A DNA stretch of 64,000 nt from Odoribacter splanchnicus DSM 20712 (GTDB lineage Bacteria > Bacteroidota > Bacteroidia > Bacteroidales > Marinifilaceae): contig NC_015160.1 in the NCBI RefSeq assembly GCF_000190535.1, positions 62,001-126,000 on the forward strand, in the 5' to 3' direction. Of this stretch, positions 25,071 through 33,985 are shown piece after piece (position 1 is the stretch's first letter; every line of letters starts with the position of its first letter). Position numbers and translations under genes: made by a program. The notes beneath the pieces were generated by a model, which saw only the letters and a list, made by a program, of their open reading frames with translations, had not been told where the DNA came from and did no database searches.

Positions 25071-26675
25071 GTGACAAAGATCAATGACAAGAACCGGATC
25101 CGGTTCAATCCCGATTTTACTATTTCCCGGGGAAATCAGGAGAGTTTGTCCTGGAATAGCAGTATGGAAAACGGGGATACCTTAAATCGAACAGAAACGA
25201 AAGCCATCAATAAAAACGATAGTAAACGGGCAGGAGGTAATTTCTCGTGGATGCATGCTTTTAAAAAGACAGGACGTACCTTGACATTTCAATTCAGTGG
25301 AGGGTATAATGAATCGAATTCCGGTGATTATCAGCATATACACGAGAAAATAACCGAGCGGGGAGATAGTTTGCGTTTTCAGAAAAACGATAATGAACGG
25401 ATAAACTATTCAATGGGTACCGGATTGTCTTATTCCGAGCCTTTGACGAAGTTTGCGCGTATTAGCTTCAATTATCATTTCCTGACGAGTAAAGATCAGT
25501 CGGACCGGCATAGCCTGGCTTACCGGGATGCCGTATTCGAAGAGCTGATCGGGATAGATACGGCCTTAACGAATAAATCGATCAATAAACAAGTCAGTCA
25601 GAATTTCGGGGTAAATTATAATTATCATAAAGAGAAAGTTACGCTGAACGGGGGTGGTTCGTTGCGTCTGATGCAGATGGAAAACCGGAACAGGTTTATC
25701 GGGAAACCCGATTCTTTGGTCGGATCCAACTATCTCGATATTTCACCCCGGGCAGAGCTATCCTACCGGATGAGTGAGAAACGGAATGTCAGTGTCAACT
25801 ACAATGGAAATACTTCTTCTCCGTCGGCCGTGCAATTGCAGGATGTATTGAATGTCAGCAATCCCTTACAAGTATCTAAGGGAAATCCTGGATTGAAAAA
25901 GTCTTATTCGCATCATCTTTCGATGAGGTATACCAGTTCGGAACCGATGAATTCCCGGTTTTTCTGGGCTAATTTCGATGTACAGCAGACGATCAATCAG
26001 ATCTCTTCCAATGTAAAATTTATCGGTAAAGACACCTTGATCGATGGATATTTGGTGTCGAAGGGAGGTTCGTTGACCATGCCGGTGAATTTGAATGGGA
26101 TGTGGAGTATGAATGTACATACCAATTATTCGATGCCGGTGAAAAAAATCCATTTGGATTTCGGGGGAGATTACAGTTATTCGCATCAACCCTCGATTTA
26201 CGATGATCAGCAGAATGTCACTCAGATGCATCGGGGACAAATCAGTATCGGCGTCAATACCGACTTATCGGAGAATTTCGACTTTTATTGCCGGCATGCT
26301 ACAAGCTATTCCCATTCCCGGAATTCATCCACCGGTAAAGCTCAGAATCTCGAAGAGACGGTAATGGCCAATTGCAGGTGGCTTTTCTGGAAAGGTTTTT
26401 TTGTGGGAGGAGACTATTTTTATACTTATTATTGGAACAAAACAGGGACAGTGACCAGCCGGTCGAATAATCGTCTGAACCTTGAATTGGGTAAGAAATT
26501 CGGTAAAAAGAAACAGGCCGAATTGGTATTCCGGGCCAACGATATCTTCCGTGACCGCAGTCAGGTGCACTATTCCGTGACCGATTTGTATACCCGGATG
26601 AATAGTTCGACCAGTACGCAGGATTATTATATGCTTTCCTTCTCTTACCGTTTTGACCGGATTGAAAAAAAATAA
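25071..26675 (+). pseudogene. C-terminal half of an outer-membrane beta-barrel receptor
   Basis: 534 codons, all of barrel type: alternating strands such as RISFNYHFLTSKDQSD, FGVNYNYHKEKVTLNGGGSLRL and a final YYMLSFSYRFDRIEKK. It matches the C-terminal part of Bacteroidetes receptors of the OMP_b-brl_3 kind (carboxypeptidase-regulatory domain, plug, barrel), which are normally 750-950 residues. There is no signal peptide, plug or CarboxypepD-like domain, an in-frame TGA lies nine bases upstream, and the only start is GTG, so the 5' part is missing. The loss is probably by deletion; the noncoding RNA copy 2 sits just upstream. Confidence 0.75.
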
Positions 26676-27000
26676 AGGACCCGCTAACTGCATTCTTTAT
26701 TCGAATTTTCTTTGCATGATATTGAGTTTTTCTGGCCAGATTTAACAATTCATGGGACAAATATAGGACAAAACTTTGTGTCAAATGTTTCATTTTCCCA
26801 ATAATTAAACTGATCTTTATTGCTGAATATCACCTGATGGTGTAAAAATTGAAAACAAACTGATGGGAATTCAGGAGAAAATAACGTAAAAAGAAAGAGA
26901 GGCTATCATGTAAGTAAATATATTGTTATAATTATCACTAGGTGAAGATTATATTGTATAAATGAGTGAGAATATTGAGAGAATTATAAATTACAATATT

Positions 27001-27336
27001 ATGAAAAAATATTTATTAGGAATTTTATTTATCCTAACCATAATAAATATGGTTGAATCTCGTTTAACAGCTGATCATGAAAATAAAGTCAATTTGAAGA
27101 CTTTATTGGAAGCAAGTTCTGCTTCTGCTGCAGGTGAATATTCATGCATTTGTGTTAAATGTCCGGAAGAAGAACATGGCTGTCTATATTATGATTATAG
27201 CGTACCTGCCGATCCCAATAATCCTGGAAATAAAACAGGATATATTAATGATGGACAAAGCCATTTTTGCCCTGGTTATCAAGGAAGAGGTTGGGTTGAA
27301 AAACATGCAATAGATGTAGGATTAAATTGTTATTAG
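27001..27336 (+). CDS. Small secreted Cys-rich protein, NVEALA-like
   Basis: 111 residues from MKKYLLGILFILTIINM (signal peptide); 13 codons of upstream frame are ignored. After the signal comes a short leader ending LLEASSASAAGEYSC, similar to the NVEALA-type leader ending in small residues before a cysteine segment, then a mature part with six cysteines (CICVKC, HGC, HFC, NC). This looks like a disulfide-bonded exported peptide. It heads an operon with two propeller-like lipoproteins and a thioredoxin-like lipoprotein, a neighbourhood I associate with NVEALA/BF2992 gene sets. The family match is by pattern, not alignment. Strongly AT-rich coding. Confidence 0.6.
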   Translation: MKKYLLGILFILTIINMVESRLTADHENKVNLKTLLEASSASAAGEYSCICVKCPEEEHGCLYYDYSVPADPNNPGNKTGYINDGQSHFCPGYQGRGWVEKHAIDVGLNCY

Positions 27337-27426
27337 TTTATAGAGAAATATAGTATGTTCTGGATATAGAGTATTTATTACTATGTGTTCAGAACTTTAT
27401 TTGATATTTTGATTAAAATACCTAGT

Positions 27427-28434
27427 ATGATGAAGAGTCCATATTTTATCTTACTCTGTCATTTATTCCTGCTTTTCTCATGCAATAGATCTCAGAATAC
27501 AAAAAACAACTTTTTAAAAAATTTCATACCTTCTCATGATATTGAAATTACCGTGCTGGATTCTACCGATTTGGTTGTGGATTTTATACCTAGCATGGTC
27601 AAAATGAAAGATAAAATTATTTATTCACAATTTACGGGAGATACTATTTTTTCATCCATAGATTTAATTCATTATAAAAAAAATAATTTTGGTAAAAGGG
27701 GAAGAGGAAATAATGAATTTACTGAAGGATACGGTTTAGAAAAAATTAATGATAGTATTCTTTTCATATTTGACAGGACTCTTGCCAAATTGATGTTTTT
27801 GCAATTAAGTAATGATACCATCATTTTTTTACCTTCCTATCCGACCAATCATTTTATGCTAGATGTCCACTATGGAAACGACTCGATTTATTTTGTTACA
27901 GGAACTGGTAATTTAGAAAAAAACTATGCTTTATATAATCGTAACAGTAAAATGTTAAGGCCCTTTATATCTTATCCTAAAGGGGTGAATGACAATCTGA
28001 CCTTGAACGGAAAATCTAGAATATATTACAGTCATATTGTTCGTCACCCTGGAATGAAGAAGTATATGGCTTTTAAAGATAAACACCACATAATCGATAT
28101 TTTAGAAATAAAAAATGACTCACTGATATTAGTGAAAAGAAATATTTTTACACATTTTAAATGGAAAATGGTGTCCGGGGTATATAGACCGAGTGAAAAA
28201 GGCACACCCAATCGTGTCTTCACCTCTAAACTTGTCGGTTTATCGAAGTATGTGTGTGCTTTATACAAACAAGATCATTCGGAGTTTATTCTGACCTTTG
28301 ATTGGGATGGAAACCCTTTGAATAGTTATAAACTTCCCTGTCATTTATTAAATTTTACTGGAGATGATTCATTAAATTTTTATGGTATCGCTTTAATTGG
28401 AGAAAATTACAATTTGATTCATTTTAAACTTTAA
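27427..28434 (+). CDS. TolB-like six-bladed propeller lipoprotein (BF2992-type)
   Basis: 335 residues from MMKSPYFILLCHLFLLFSC (lipobox FSC); the frame opens at 27385 but the signal starts here. Repeated beta blades are visible (FGKRGRGNNEFTEGYGLEKIND, DSIYFVTGTGNLEKNYALYN, FILTFDWDGNPLNSYKL), typical of the TolB-like/BF2992 lipoproteins of Bacteroidetes. The end of the chain returns to DSLNFYGIALIGENYNLI, a last blade. Likely anchored in the outer membrane. It is 90 bases downstream of the small Cys-rich protein and four bases upstream of the thioredoxin-like gene, and is paralogous in type to the gene at 28977. Confidence 0.72.
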   Translation: MMKSPYFILLCHLFLLFSCNRSQNTKNNFLKNFIPSHDIEITVLDSTDLVVDFIPSMVKMKDKIIYSQFTGDTIFSSIDLIHYKKNNFGKRGRGNNEFTEGYGLEKINDSILFIFDRTLAKLMFLQLSNDTIIFLPSYPTNHFMLDVHYGNDSIYFVTGTGNLEKNYALYNRNSKMLRPFISYPKGVNDNLTLNGKSRIYYSHIVRHPGMKKYMAFKDKHHIIDILEIKNDSLILVKRNIFTHFKWKMVSGVYRPSEKGTPNRVFTSKLVGLSKYVCALYKQDHSEFILTFDWDGNPLNSYKLPCHLLNFTGDDSLNFYGIALIGENYNLIHFKL

Positions 28435-28438
28435 AGTA

Positions 28439-28987
28439 ATGAAGCTAAACATTTGTATTTTGTTGTTTATATCCTGTATTTCATGCCAAACTTCGACAAA
28501 AGAATATACTCAATTTGTTAATCAATATTTAAATAGACAACTTAAATTACCTCAGCATATTTTAATTAAGCAATGTAGTGATTCGATTTATCTTCAAAAT
28601 CCTGCTAAATATACGAGTGATTCAATTTATAGAATCACAACTTATATTTATGGGGATTGTTATGCTTGCGTTGAAGATCTTATAAAATGGAAACAACTTT
28701 TATCACAATTCCCATCAGATAAGGTAAGGTTTCTGTGTTTTATTTATGCTGAGATATATTCATCTTTTGAAATCATGAATGAAAGATCCATTCATTTTAC
28801 ACAGCCCATTATATATGATCCTGAAAATCATTATATAAAAATGAATAAATTGCCAGATAATAAATTGTTGAACACATTTTTAATCGATCCTAACGGAAAA
28901 ATTGTAGTAATAGGTAACCCTATTATTTCAAATAAAATAGCTACCCTGTATAAAAATGAAATCGATCGAGCGGAAAATGATATTTAG
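28439..28987 (+). CDS. Thioredoxin-like lipoprotein with CYAC motif
   Basis: 182 residues. Lipoprotein signal MKLNICILLFISCISC. A CxxC redox pair is at C74 and C77 in YGDCYACVEDLIKW, followed by QFPSDKVRFLCFIYAE and LLNTFLIDPNGKIVVIGNP, which matches the thioredoxin-fold core (strand, helix, cis-proline region, final strand) of TlpA-like proteins. Predicted extracytoplasmic thiol-disulfide activity. In this operon its most obvious client is the six-cysteine peptide at 27001 (inference). The last 10 codons overlap the start region of the next gene. Confidence 0.72.
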   Translation: MKLNICILLFISCISCQTSTKEYTQFVNQYLNRQLKLPQHILIKQCSDSIYLQNPAKYTSDSIYRITTYIYGDCYACVEDLIKWKQLLSQFPSDKVRFLCFIYAEIYSSFEIMNERSIHFTQPIIYDPENHYIKMNKLPDNKLLNTFLIDPNGKIVVIGNPIISNKIATLYKNEIDRAENDI

Positions 28988-29996
28988 ATACATTATGATT
29001 CCGGTGTTAGTATTGACTGGTTGTTCTTTTTCTAATCCGTTTTTAAGTCAGTTCAGCGATAAAGGTACTTTGGAATTATTGCCTGTATATACGACAGATA
29101 TCGATATCTTGAGTAATACGGTTTCAATGGTTATGCTTAAAGATTATGTTGTATGGGACAGGTGTCATGCAATGCGTGGGACAGTTCTTCATACCTATCA
29201 TATTCCCGGAAAGATACTTTCCCAATATAAGAATGTCGATGGTGCCCATTTATTATACAAACTGAATGATAGTATGGTAACAAGTATTCAATTGGCCAGG
29301 AAATGCAGGATGGATATACTAATTCGCGATACGATCAAAGAGGTCGCGACTTATTCTTTTCGTATCAGAAACAAGGATTCTTTTAACTGGTTAGACGACT
29401 ATTATTTTGTTAGTGTTTATCCGACAGATGAAACAGCAACTTATTTTTTCGGTCAGACTACGACAAAAAAAACACGATATGGTGTATATGAACAGTCTCA
29501 TCAGGCTTTTTATCCTTCAACTTCCTGTTATCCTCCTACAGAAAAGGAAATGACTTTACTCTCTCCCGACTATTGGAATGACGCGTTTATTATCAAGCAA
29601 AAGAACAGAAACAGATTTGCAGTTTTCAGAAAATATTATCAATTGTTCGATTTGATAGATGTAGATCGCTTTACGATAAAACCCGTAAAAAGAATTTCGA
29701 TTCCTCACACTTTGCTTACCTTTCAAGACCAACTCAATCTGGAGAGGCAGTTGGTTTTTTATTTTTTCCCGGGATTGTCAATAGATTCAGAAAAATACAT
29801 CATTACTCTCTATCAAAATAACGGGCAACGCTATTTATTATTTTGGACCTGGGAAGGACGTCCCCGATATCGCTATGACTTTCCCAAAGATTATGAGATA
29901 TATGGTCTTTGCGGAGATGGAGAAAATCAGATATATGCTTTAGGTGTTGATTCTAAAAATCAGTATCAATTATTATATATACGTTGTGATTGCTGA
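28977..29996 (+). CDS. Second TolB-like propeller lipoprotein of the operon
   Basis: 339 residues from MIFRYIMIPVLVLTGC (lipobox TGC); ATG at 28956 is an alternative. Blade-like repeats include VVWDRCHAMRGTVLHTYHIPGKI, YFVSVYPTDETATYFFGQTT and LLFWTWEGRPRYRYDF, the final blade being YGLCGDGENQIYALG. The pattern (W-E-G-R-P near the end, propeller repeats throughout) agrees with the BF2992/TolB-like family of the gene at 27427, though the sequences are only distantly alike. Overlaps the preceding gene by 11 bases. It ends one base before a convergent sigma-factor gene. Confidence 0.7.
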   Translation: MIFRYIMIPVLVLTGCSFSNPFLSQFSDKGTLELLPVYTTDIDILSNTVSMVMLKDYVVWDRCHAMRGTVLHTYHIPGKILSQYKNVDGAHLLYKLNDSMVTSIQLARKCRMDILIRDTIKEVATYSFRIRNKDSFNWLDDYYFVSVYPTDETATYFFGQTTTKKTRYGVYEQSHQAFYPSTSCYPPTEKEMTLLSPDYWNDAFIIKQKNRNRFAVFRKYYQLFDLIDVDRFTIKPVKRISIPHTLLTFQDQLNLERQLVFYFFPGLSIDSEKYIITLYQNNGQRYLLFWTWEGRPRYRYDFPKDYEIYGLCGDGENQIYALGVDSKNQYQLLYIRCDC

Positions 29997-30528
29997 TTAA
30001 CTATCGATTAATAAGAAAAGCAGGAAGAGCATGGGATCTTTCAGTTGCCCCCTCAAACTGGTGTAGGCACTTTTTTTCAGGGATTTTACCGTGTTGACCG
30101 AAATGTTCAGGGCTTCGGCGATTTCGTTGTTGTTTTTTCCGTTCAGACCCAATAAAATGATTTTTCGGGTTTGAGGGGGAAGAGTATCGATAGCTTGATG
30201 GAGAATCCGCAAAGTTTCCTGATAGGTGATTTCATGCAGAAAATCAGGGTCTTTGGCCTCTGATACCGATTGTGTCTGTTGGTATTGTTGTTTTATTTTT
30301 CTGGTGTTTAAGATGATCCAGACAGAGATTCCGGGCTGTGATATAGATAAAAGATTTTGCTTTTTCAGGCACGTCGAAATCCCTTCTGCGCTCATAAAGC
30401 CGGATAAATGTATCCTGTGTAATGTCCCGGGCAATAGCATCTTCTTCCGTATATTTCCGGACAAAACGGTATACGGGTTCGAAATAGAGCTCGAAAAATC
30501 TTTTAAATCCTTGGCTATTGGTCAACAT
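29997..30528 (-). pseudogene. ECF sigma factor split by a +1 frameshift
   Basis: Region 2 (FKRFFELYFEPVYRFVRKYTEEDAIARDITQDTFIRLYERR) is in the frame from ATG 30528 and region 4 (LHQAIDTLPPQTRKIILLGLNGKNNNEIAEALNISVNTVKSLKKSAY) in another frame ending at 29997. The join is at a run of five A on the minus strand (30296-30300): removing one base gives CLDHLKHQKIKQQYQQTQ and a normal 176-residue ECF sigma factor. Total length 532 bases equals one extra base. A TATATTTG -7 box is at 30585-30592. No FecR anti-sigma gene lies next to it. Pseudogene or homopolymer sequencing error. Confidence 0.78.
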
Positions 30529-30733
30529 CCTGTGAAAAACGTTCGTCTAAAAATTGAAACGGATAAAATAAATAAACGTTTTTGCAAATATACATTTTTG
30601 ATTGTTTTTTTGAGATTTACAAGCCTTTATTTTCCAATGTAAAACACAAACTCTCATTATTGTTTAGTCTGTATCTCTCGTAAATTCTCTGGTAATAGCT
30701 GATGTTATTTCTCTATTCTTCATAATCTTCAAA

Positions 30734-31276
30734 TTACGAACTTTCCAGCAATTCTATCATTTTATAGATGGTAGTTGATGGATTATTATATGTCTTCAAC
30801 ACCTTGGCTCTTGCTGTTGCTTTTGATGTCTTTTCGGACAGTTGCTGTTTCTCATTTAATGCCAAAGTTCCCTTTGTGTAGTGTTCAAGATGTCTTTTCA
30901 GTTTTTTTATGCAAGCGTTTTGAGTTAGTTCGGCATGACACTCCTCAAAGTGTAGCAAATACCACAACTCAATACACGGATTCGACACCAGCAATACTAC
31001 ATCTGGAATACTTTGCAGGTGTTCCAGCATTCCGTTTACATCTAGGTCAAACATTAGAAATGTTTTATCATTTTGGGTTGCAACATATTCCCGTTTGCAA
31101 TTCTCTATATACCGAACGGATATGTTCGAATCGCTCTTTCTTGGGATAATCTGAATAGGCGCACGGTATTGTGAACGGAGGTGACTGATATAGGCAACCT
31201 CAGACTCCCCTTCACAGAAAACAAAGAAGTTTGGCTTCATTGTTTTGCCTTTGGACTTTCTTATTTGTCGTCCCAT
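30734..31276 (-). CDS. RloB-like TOPRIM protein
   Basis: 180 residues. FFVFCEGESEVAYISHL near the start is the TOPRIM glutamate motif and FLMFDLDVNGM the later DxD motif; VVLLVSNPCIELWYLLHF is the signature segment of RloB-like proteins. These are predicted metal-dependent nucleases. It lies eight bases after the RloA-type ATPase gene. ATPase-TOPRIM pairs of this shape occur in phage-defence contexts (RloAB of restriction loci, and by analogy PARIS and OLD systems), where the ATPase senses phage proteins and releases the nuclease. A defence role here is likely but inferred. Confidence 0.82.
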   Translation of the reverse strand: MGRQIRKSKGKTMKPNFFVFCEGESEVAYISHLRSQYRAPIQIIPRKSDSNISVRYIENCKREYVATQNDKTFLMFDLDVNGMLEHLQSIPDVVLLVSNPCIELWYLLHFEECHAELTQNACIKKLKRHLEHYTKGTLALNEKQQLSEKTSKATARAKVLKTYNNPSTTIYKMIELLESS

Positions 31277-31284
31277 ATCAGTTT

Positions 31285-32529
31285 CTATTTTATAAAACTA
31301 TCCGTCTGTTCGTCAATATACGGGATGGCATCAAAACGACCTTGCAGATATGCCTTCTCTGCATCCAGCCCGTCGCGGAAATCTTTGTAATCAAACAGCG
31401 AATACAAATCCGAGGACCCGTCATCCCGTTTGTTGACAAAATATATCTGATCCTTACGTAACTTGTTGGTATTAAGCAGGTATGTATTGTGCGTAGTATA
31501 TATCAGCTGCGCCGATTCGCTTTTATTGAACAAACCAATAATATACTCTACCAGTTTTATATGCAACTGCGTCTCAATTTCATCTATCAACAAGATTTTA
31601 TTATTCTTGACGATATCCAGAATCGTCAGCATCATACTGAATAAACGCTGTGTTCCATCAGACTCTTCTGCAAAAAAGTTGAAAGGAACATCCGGGTTAT
31701 TTCTGTGATAGGTCGTAATGACCAGCTGTGGTTTCTGAATATCTTCTACTGACAATATTTGATTGTCTGCAGGGTCAATCACTGCAGTAGACAGGACTTT
31801 ATTCTCGTGCCGGCTGTCGATTTTGACAATGTCGCTGTCGGCAATTCGCAGCACATTAAGGAACTGCTCTTTGTTCTCATTCAACAAGCGCTCGACAGAG
31901 AACGAATTATATCCGAAATAATTCAGAATAAAACGCTCATTGAAATACCGGAAAACATCTTTTGCAACATCACGATCCATCTGACTGGCACGCGACACGA
32001 AAAGCGTTTTCCTGGATGTATTGGCAGCAACATCCATAGGGCGGCGAATCACCGAACGGAATTCATAGATATCCTTTTTGTCGGGTCCCTTTGTCTCATC
32101 ACGAGAAAATATCAGTGAACGACGACCATTGGGATAGTAGTACAGAGCCTCTTTCAGTATCTCAACTTTATTGAGTTCAAAAGAATATTCATATTCGATA
32201 CCCTCAAGAAGGAAGCGAATGAAGAATGTACTTGGTTTGCCAATGCTCCCGAATTTGAATGGAGTAAAGGCAAATATCGTATTCTCGTTGTAATTGTGAG
32301 ATGAGAATATCATTCCCACACAAGCGCGAATAGCCTTGATAACACTGCTCTTTCCTGAGGCATTTGCACCATAAATGGCAACAGTTTTAAGCAAGCGCTC
32401 ATTACCGCATACAAATGTATTTTCTTCAAGTTCCTTTGCTTTTTTGGTCTGTATGCTTGCTGCCTGCATATCCAGTACCACCTCATCTTTAATTGAGAAG
32501 AAGTTGCTCAAACGAATTTCAAGTACCAT
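31285..32529 (-). CDS. RloA-like AAA/ABC-type ATPase
   Basis: 414 residues from MVLEIRLSNFFSIKDEV; four codons upstream also open. SMC/ABC-like nucleotide site: Walker A AIYGANASGKSS at about residue 54, signature-like FAEESDGTQRLFSM, Walker B KILLIDEIET and a switch histidine in IYTTHNTYLL. This is the RloA / AAA_15 arrangement. The ATPase is followed by rloB in the same operon; a TATATTTG box lies upstream at 32558-32565. The pair sits between a frameshifted sigma gene and fecR of uptake locus 1, where a sigma gene would be expected, so it was probably inserted there. Confidence 0.85.
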   Translation of the reverse strand: MVLEIRLSNFFSIKDEVVLDMQAASIQTKKAKELEENTFVCGNERLLKTVAIYGANASGKSSVIKAIRACVGMIFSSHNYNENTIFAFTPFKFGSIGKPSTFFIRFLLEGIEYEYSFELNKVEILKEALYYYPNGRRSLIFSRDETKGPDKKDIYEFRSVIRRPMDVAANTSRKTLFVSRASQMDRDVAKDVFRYFNERFILNYFGYNSFSVERLLNENKEQFLNVLRIADSDIVKIDSRHENKVLSTAVIDPADNQILSVEDIQKPQLVITTYHRNNPDVPFNFFAEESDGTQRLFSMMLTILDIVKNNKILLIDEIETQLHIKLVEYIIGLFNKSESAQLIYTTHNTYLLNTNKLRKDQIYFVNKRDDGSSDLYSLFDYKDFRDGLDAEKAYLQGRFDAIPYIDEQTDSFIK

Positions 32530-32650
32530 TTTATTCTCCAAATTTGTAATTCTTTTGCAAATATAACAAATTAAATAACAAAATCATAATTCGGACAACT
32601 TTTTATAAATTAGAAGCAGCCTGGCTTTTAATCCAGTTTTTGGATTTTCT

Positions 32651-32668
32651 ACTCACCCGTTTTTTAAA
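32651..32668 (+). promoter_or_regulatory. Conserved 18-bp sequence upstream of fecR (locus 1)
   Basis: ACTCACCCGTTTTTTAAA, identical at 45129-45146 upstream of the second fecR. Both are followed by an AT-rich segment with TATATAAAA about 10 bases on. Candidate promoter or operator of the sigma/anti-sigma system. Confidence 0.55.
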
Positions 32669-32729
32669 TTGGATCGTTATATATAAAAAATGAGAAAAAA
32701 AATTGAATATTGGATAATTGATTGAAGCA

Positions 32730-33878
32730 ATGCAAGAATTAGAAAAACGATATGAAATTGCCCGGTTGATTGCATGCGAATTGATCGGAGTACTTTCTGG
32801 ACGTGAGGCGGAGGATTTGGAGGTGTGGAAAAACTCTTCTGAAAAGCATGCAAGGGAGTATATGGAAATCCGGGAAAGATTGCTTCGGGATATTGATTAT
32901 CCGGATTATTTGGAGCTAAAGCAAGAATGGGAAGGATTTGAACAAAAACTGTTCCGGAAAAAGCGGGTATTCAATTGGTGGGTAACAGTAGCAGCTGCTT
33001 GTGTGGTTATTTGTTTGGGTATAACATTTTTATGGATGAGAGAGCCTGTTGCCGAACCGGTGGTTGCCGGAACATCAGGGGGGACGAAAGGTTTTAGGGC
33101 GACACTGATTTTAGGAAACGGAGAACAGGTGAGTATAGGCGACTCTTCGAGCCAAACGATTGCTGTTGCGGGAGGAACTACGATTGTAACGACCGGAAAA
33201 ATGGTGAAATACGATGCCGGGAAGGAGGATCGGGAAGAAAAAGCGGAATGGAATACGATTGTTGTACCGCGTGGAGGAGAATACGAATTAGTTTTGGCCG
33301 ACGGAACGCGGGTGTGGTTGAATTCGGAGTCTCGCCTGACTTATCCCGTCCGTTTTACGGGGGAGCTGCGGGAGGTGAAAATGGAGGGAGAAATTTGTTT
33401 CGATGTAGCCCGGAAGGAGGAACAGCCTTTTGTCGTGAGAACGGCTGATTTGGCGGTAAAAGTATTAGGAACCCTTTTCAATATGGAAGCTTATCCGGAG
33501 GATTCCCGGGTAACGACTACGCTGGTCAGGGGTAAAGTAGAAGTAGCTGTCGGGGATAAAACTCAGGTATTACAGCCGGATCAGCAATTGGCGGTGGAAG
33601 CAGGCCGGTTTACTCTGAAACAGGTGGTGGCGGAAGATTATATCGGCTGGACTAACGGACTATTCCATTTTACCGAGGCATCGCTCGAGGAAATTATGAC
33701 CAAACTGGCCCGGTGGTATGATGTGGAATTCTTTTTCGCCAAACCGGATTTGAAGGAAGCCCATTTTTCTTTGGATATTCAGCGGTATGAAAATATCGCA
33801 ACCATTTTATCGAAGCTTGAAAAGACCGGGCGGGCACGGTTTCGGGTAAGCGGAAAAACGGTGGTTATCGAACAGTAG
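32730..33878 (+). CDS. FecR-type anti-sigma factor, uptake locus 1
   Basis: 382 residues from the ATG at 32730 (a TTG four codons earlier is possible). N-terminal cytoplasmic sigma-binding part, one membrane helix at about residues 78-96 (WWVTVAAACVVICLGITFLW), then the periplasmic FecR domain with the signature TIVVPRGGEYELVLADGTRVWLN split over residues 180-200, RxVKMEGEICFDV, and a C-terminal DUF4974 domain (FTEASLEEIMTKLARWYDVE). It transmits a signal from the STN domain of the SusC receptor to an ECF sigma factor. Its own sigma gene is missing upstream (replaced by rloAB). SusC follows after a 107-base leader with hairpins. Confidence 0.92.
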   Translation: MQELEKRYEIARLIACELIGVLSGREAEDLEVWKNSSEKHAREYMEIRERLLRDIDYPDYLELKQEWEGFEQKLFRKKRVFNWWVTVAAACVVICLGITFLWMREPVAEPVVAGTSGGTKGFRATLILGNGEQVSIGDSSSQTIAVAGGTTIVTTGKMVKYDAGKEDREEKAEWNTIVVPRGGEYELVLADGTRVWLNSESRLTYPVRFTGELREVKMEGEICFDVARKEEQPFVVRTADLAVKVLGTLFNMEAYPEDSRVTTTLVRGKVEVAVGDKTQVLQPDQQLAVEAGRFTLKQVVAEDYIGWTNGLFHFTEASLEEIMTKLARWYDVEFFFAKPDLKEAHFSLDIQRYENIATILSKLEKTGRARFRVSGKTVVIEQ

Positions 33879-33889
33879 GATATATTAAA

Positions 33890-33950
33890 AAAGCAATACA
33901 TGCGGGCACATGTACTGCTTTACATTAACATATCGATACTCCTTCGTGGG
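33890..33950 (+). other. Hairpin leader between fecR and susC (locus 1)
   Basis: Two stems are visible: a CATG-based hairpin near 33898-33920 and CTCCTT/GGGGAG near 33940-33955, just before the conserved TTAACTTTATTTACAAAT start region. Similar hairpins precede susC in loci 2 and 3, consistent with an attenuator or RNA-processing leader. Confidence 0.4.
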
Positions 33951-33985
33951 GAGTAGAGCGTATTATTAACTTTATTTACAAATGT

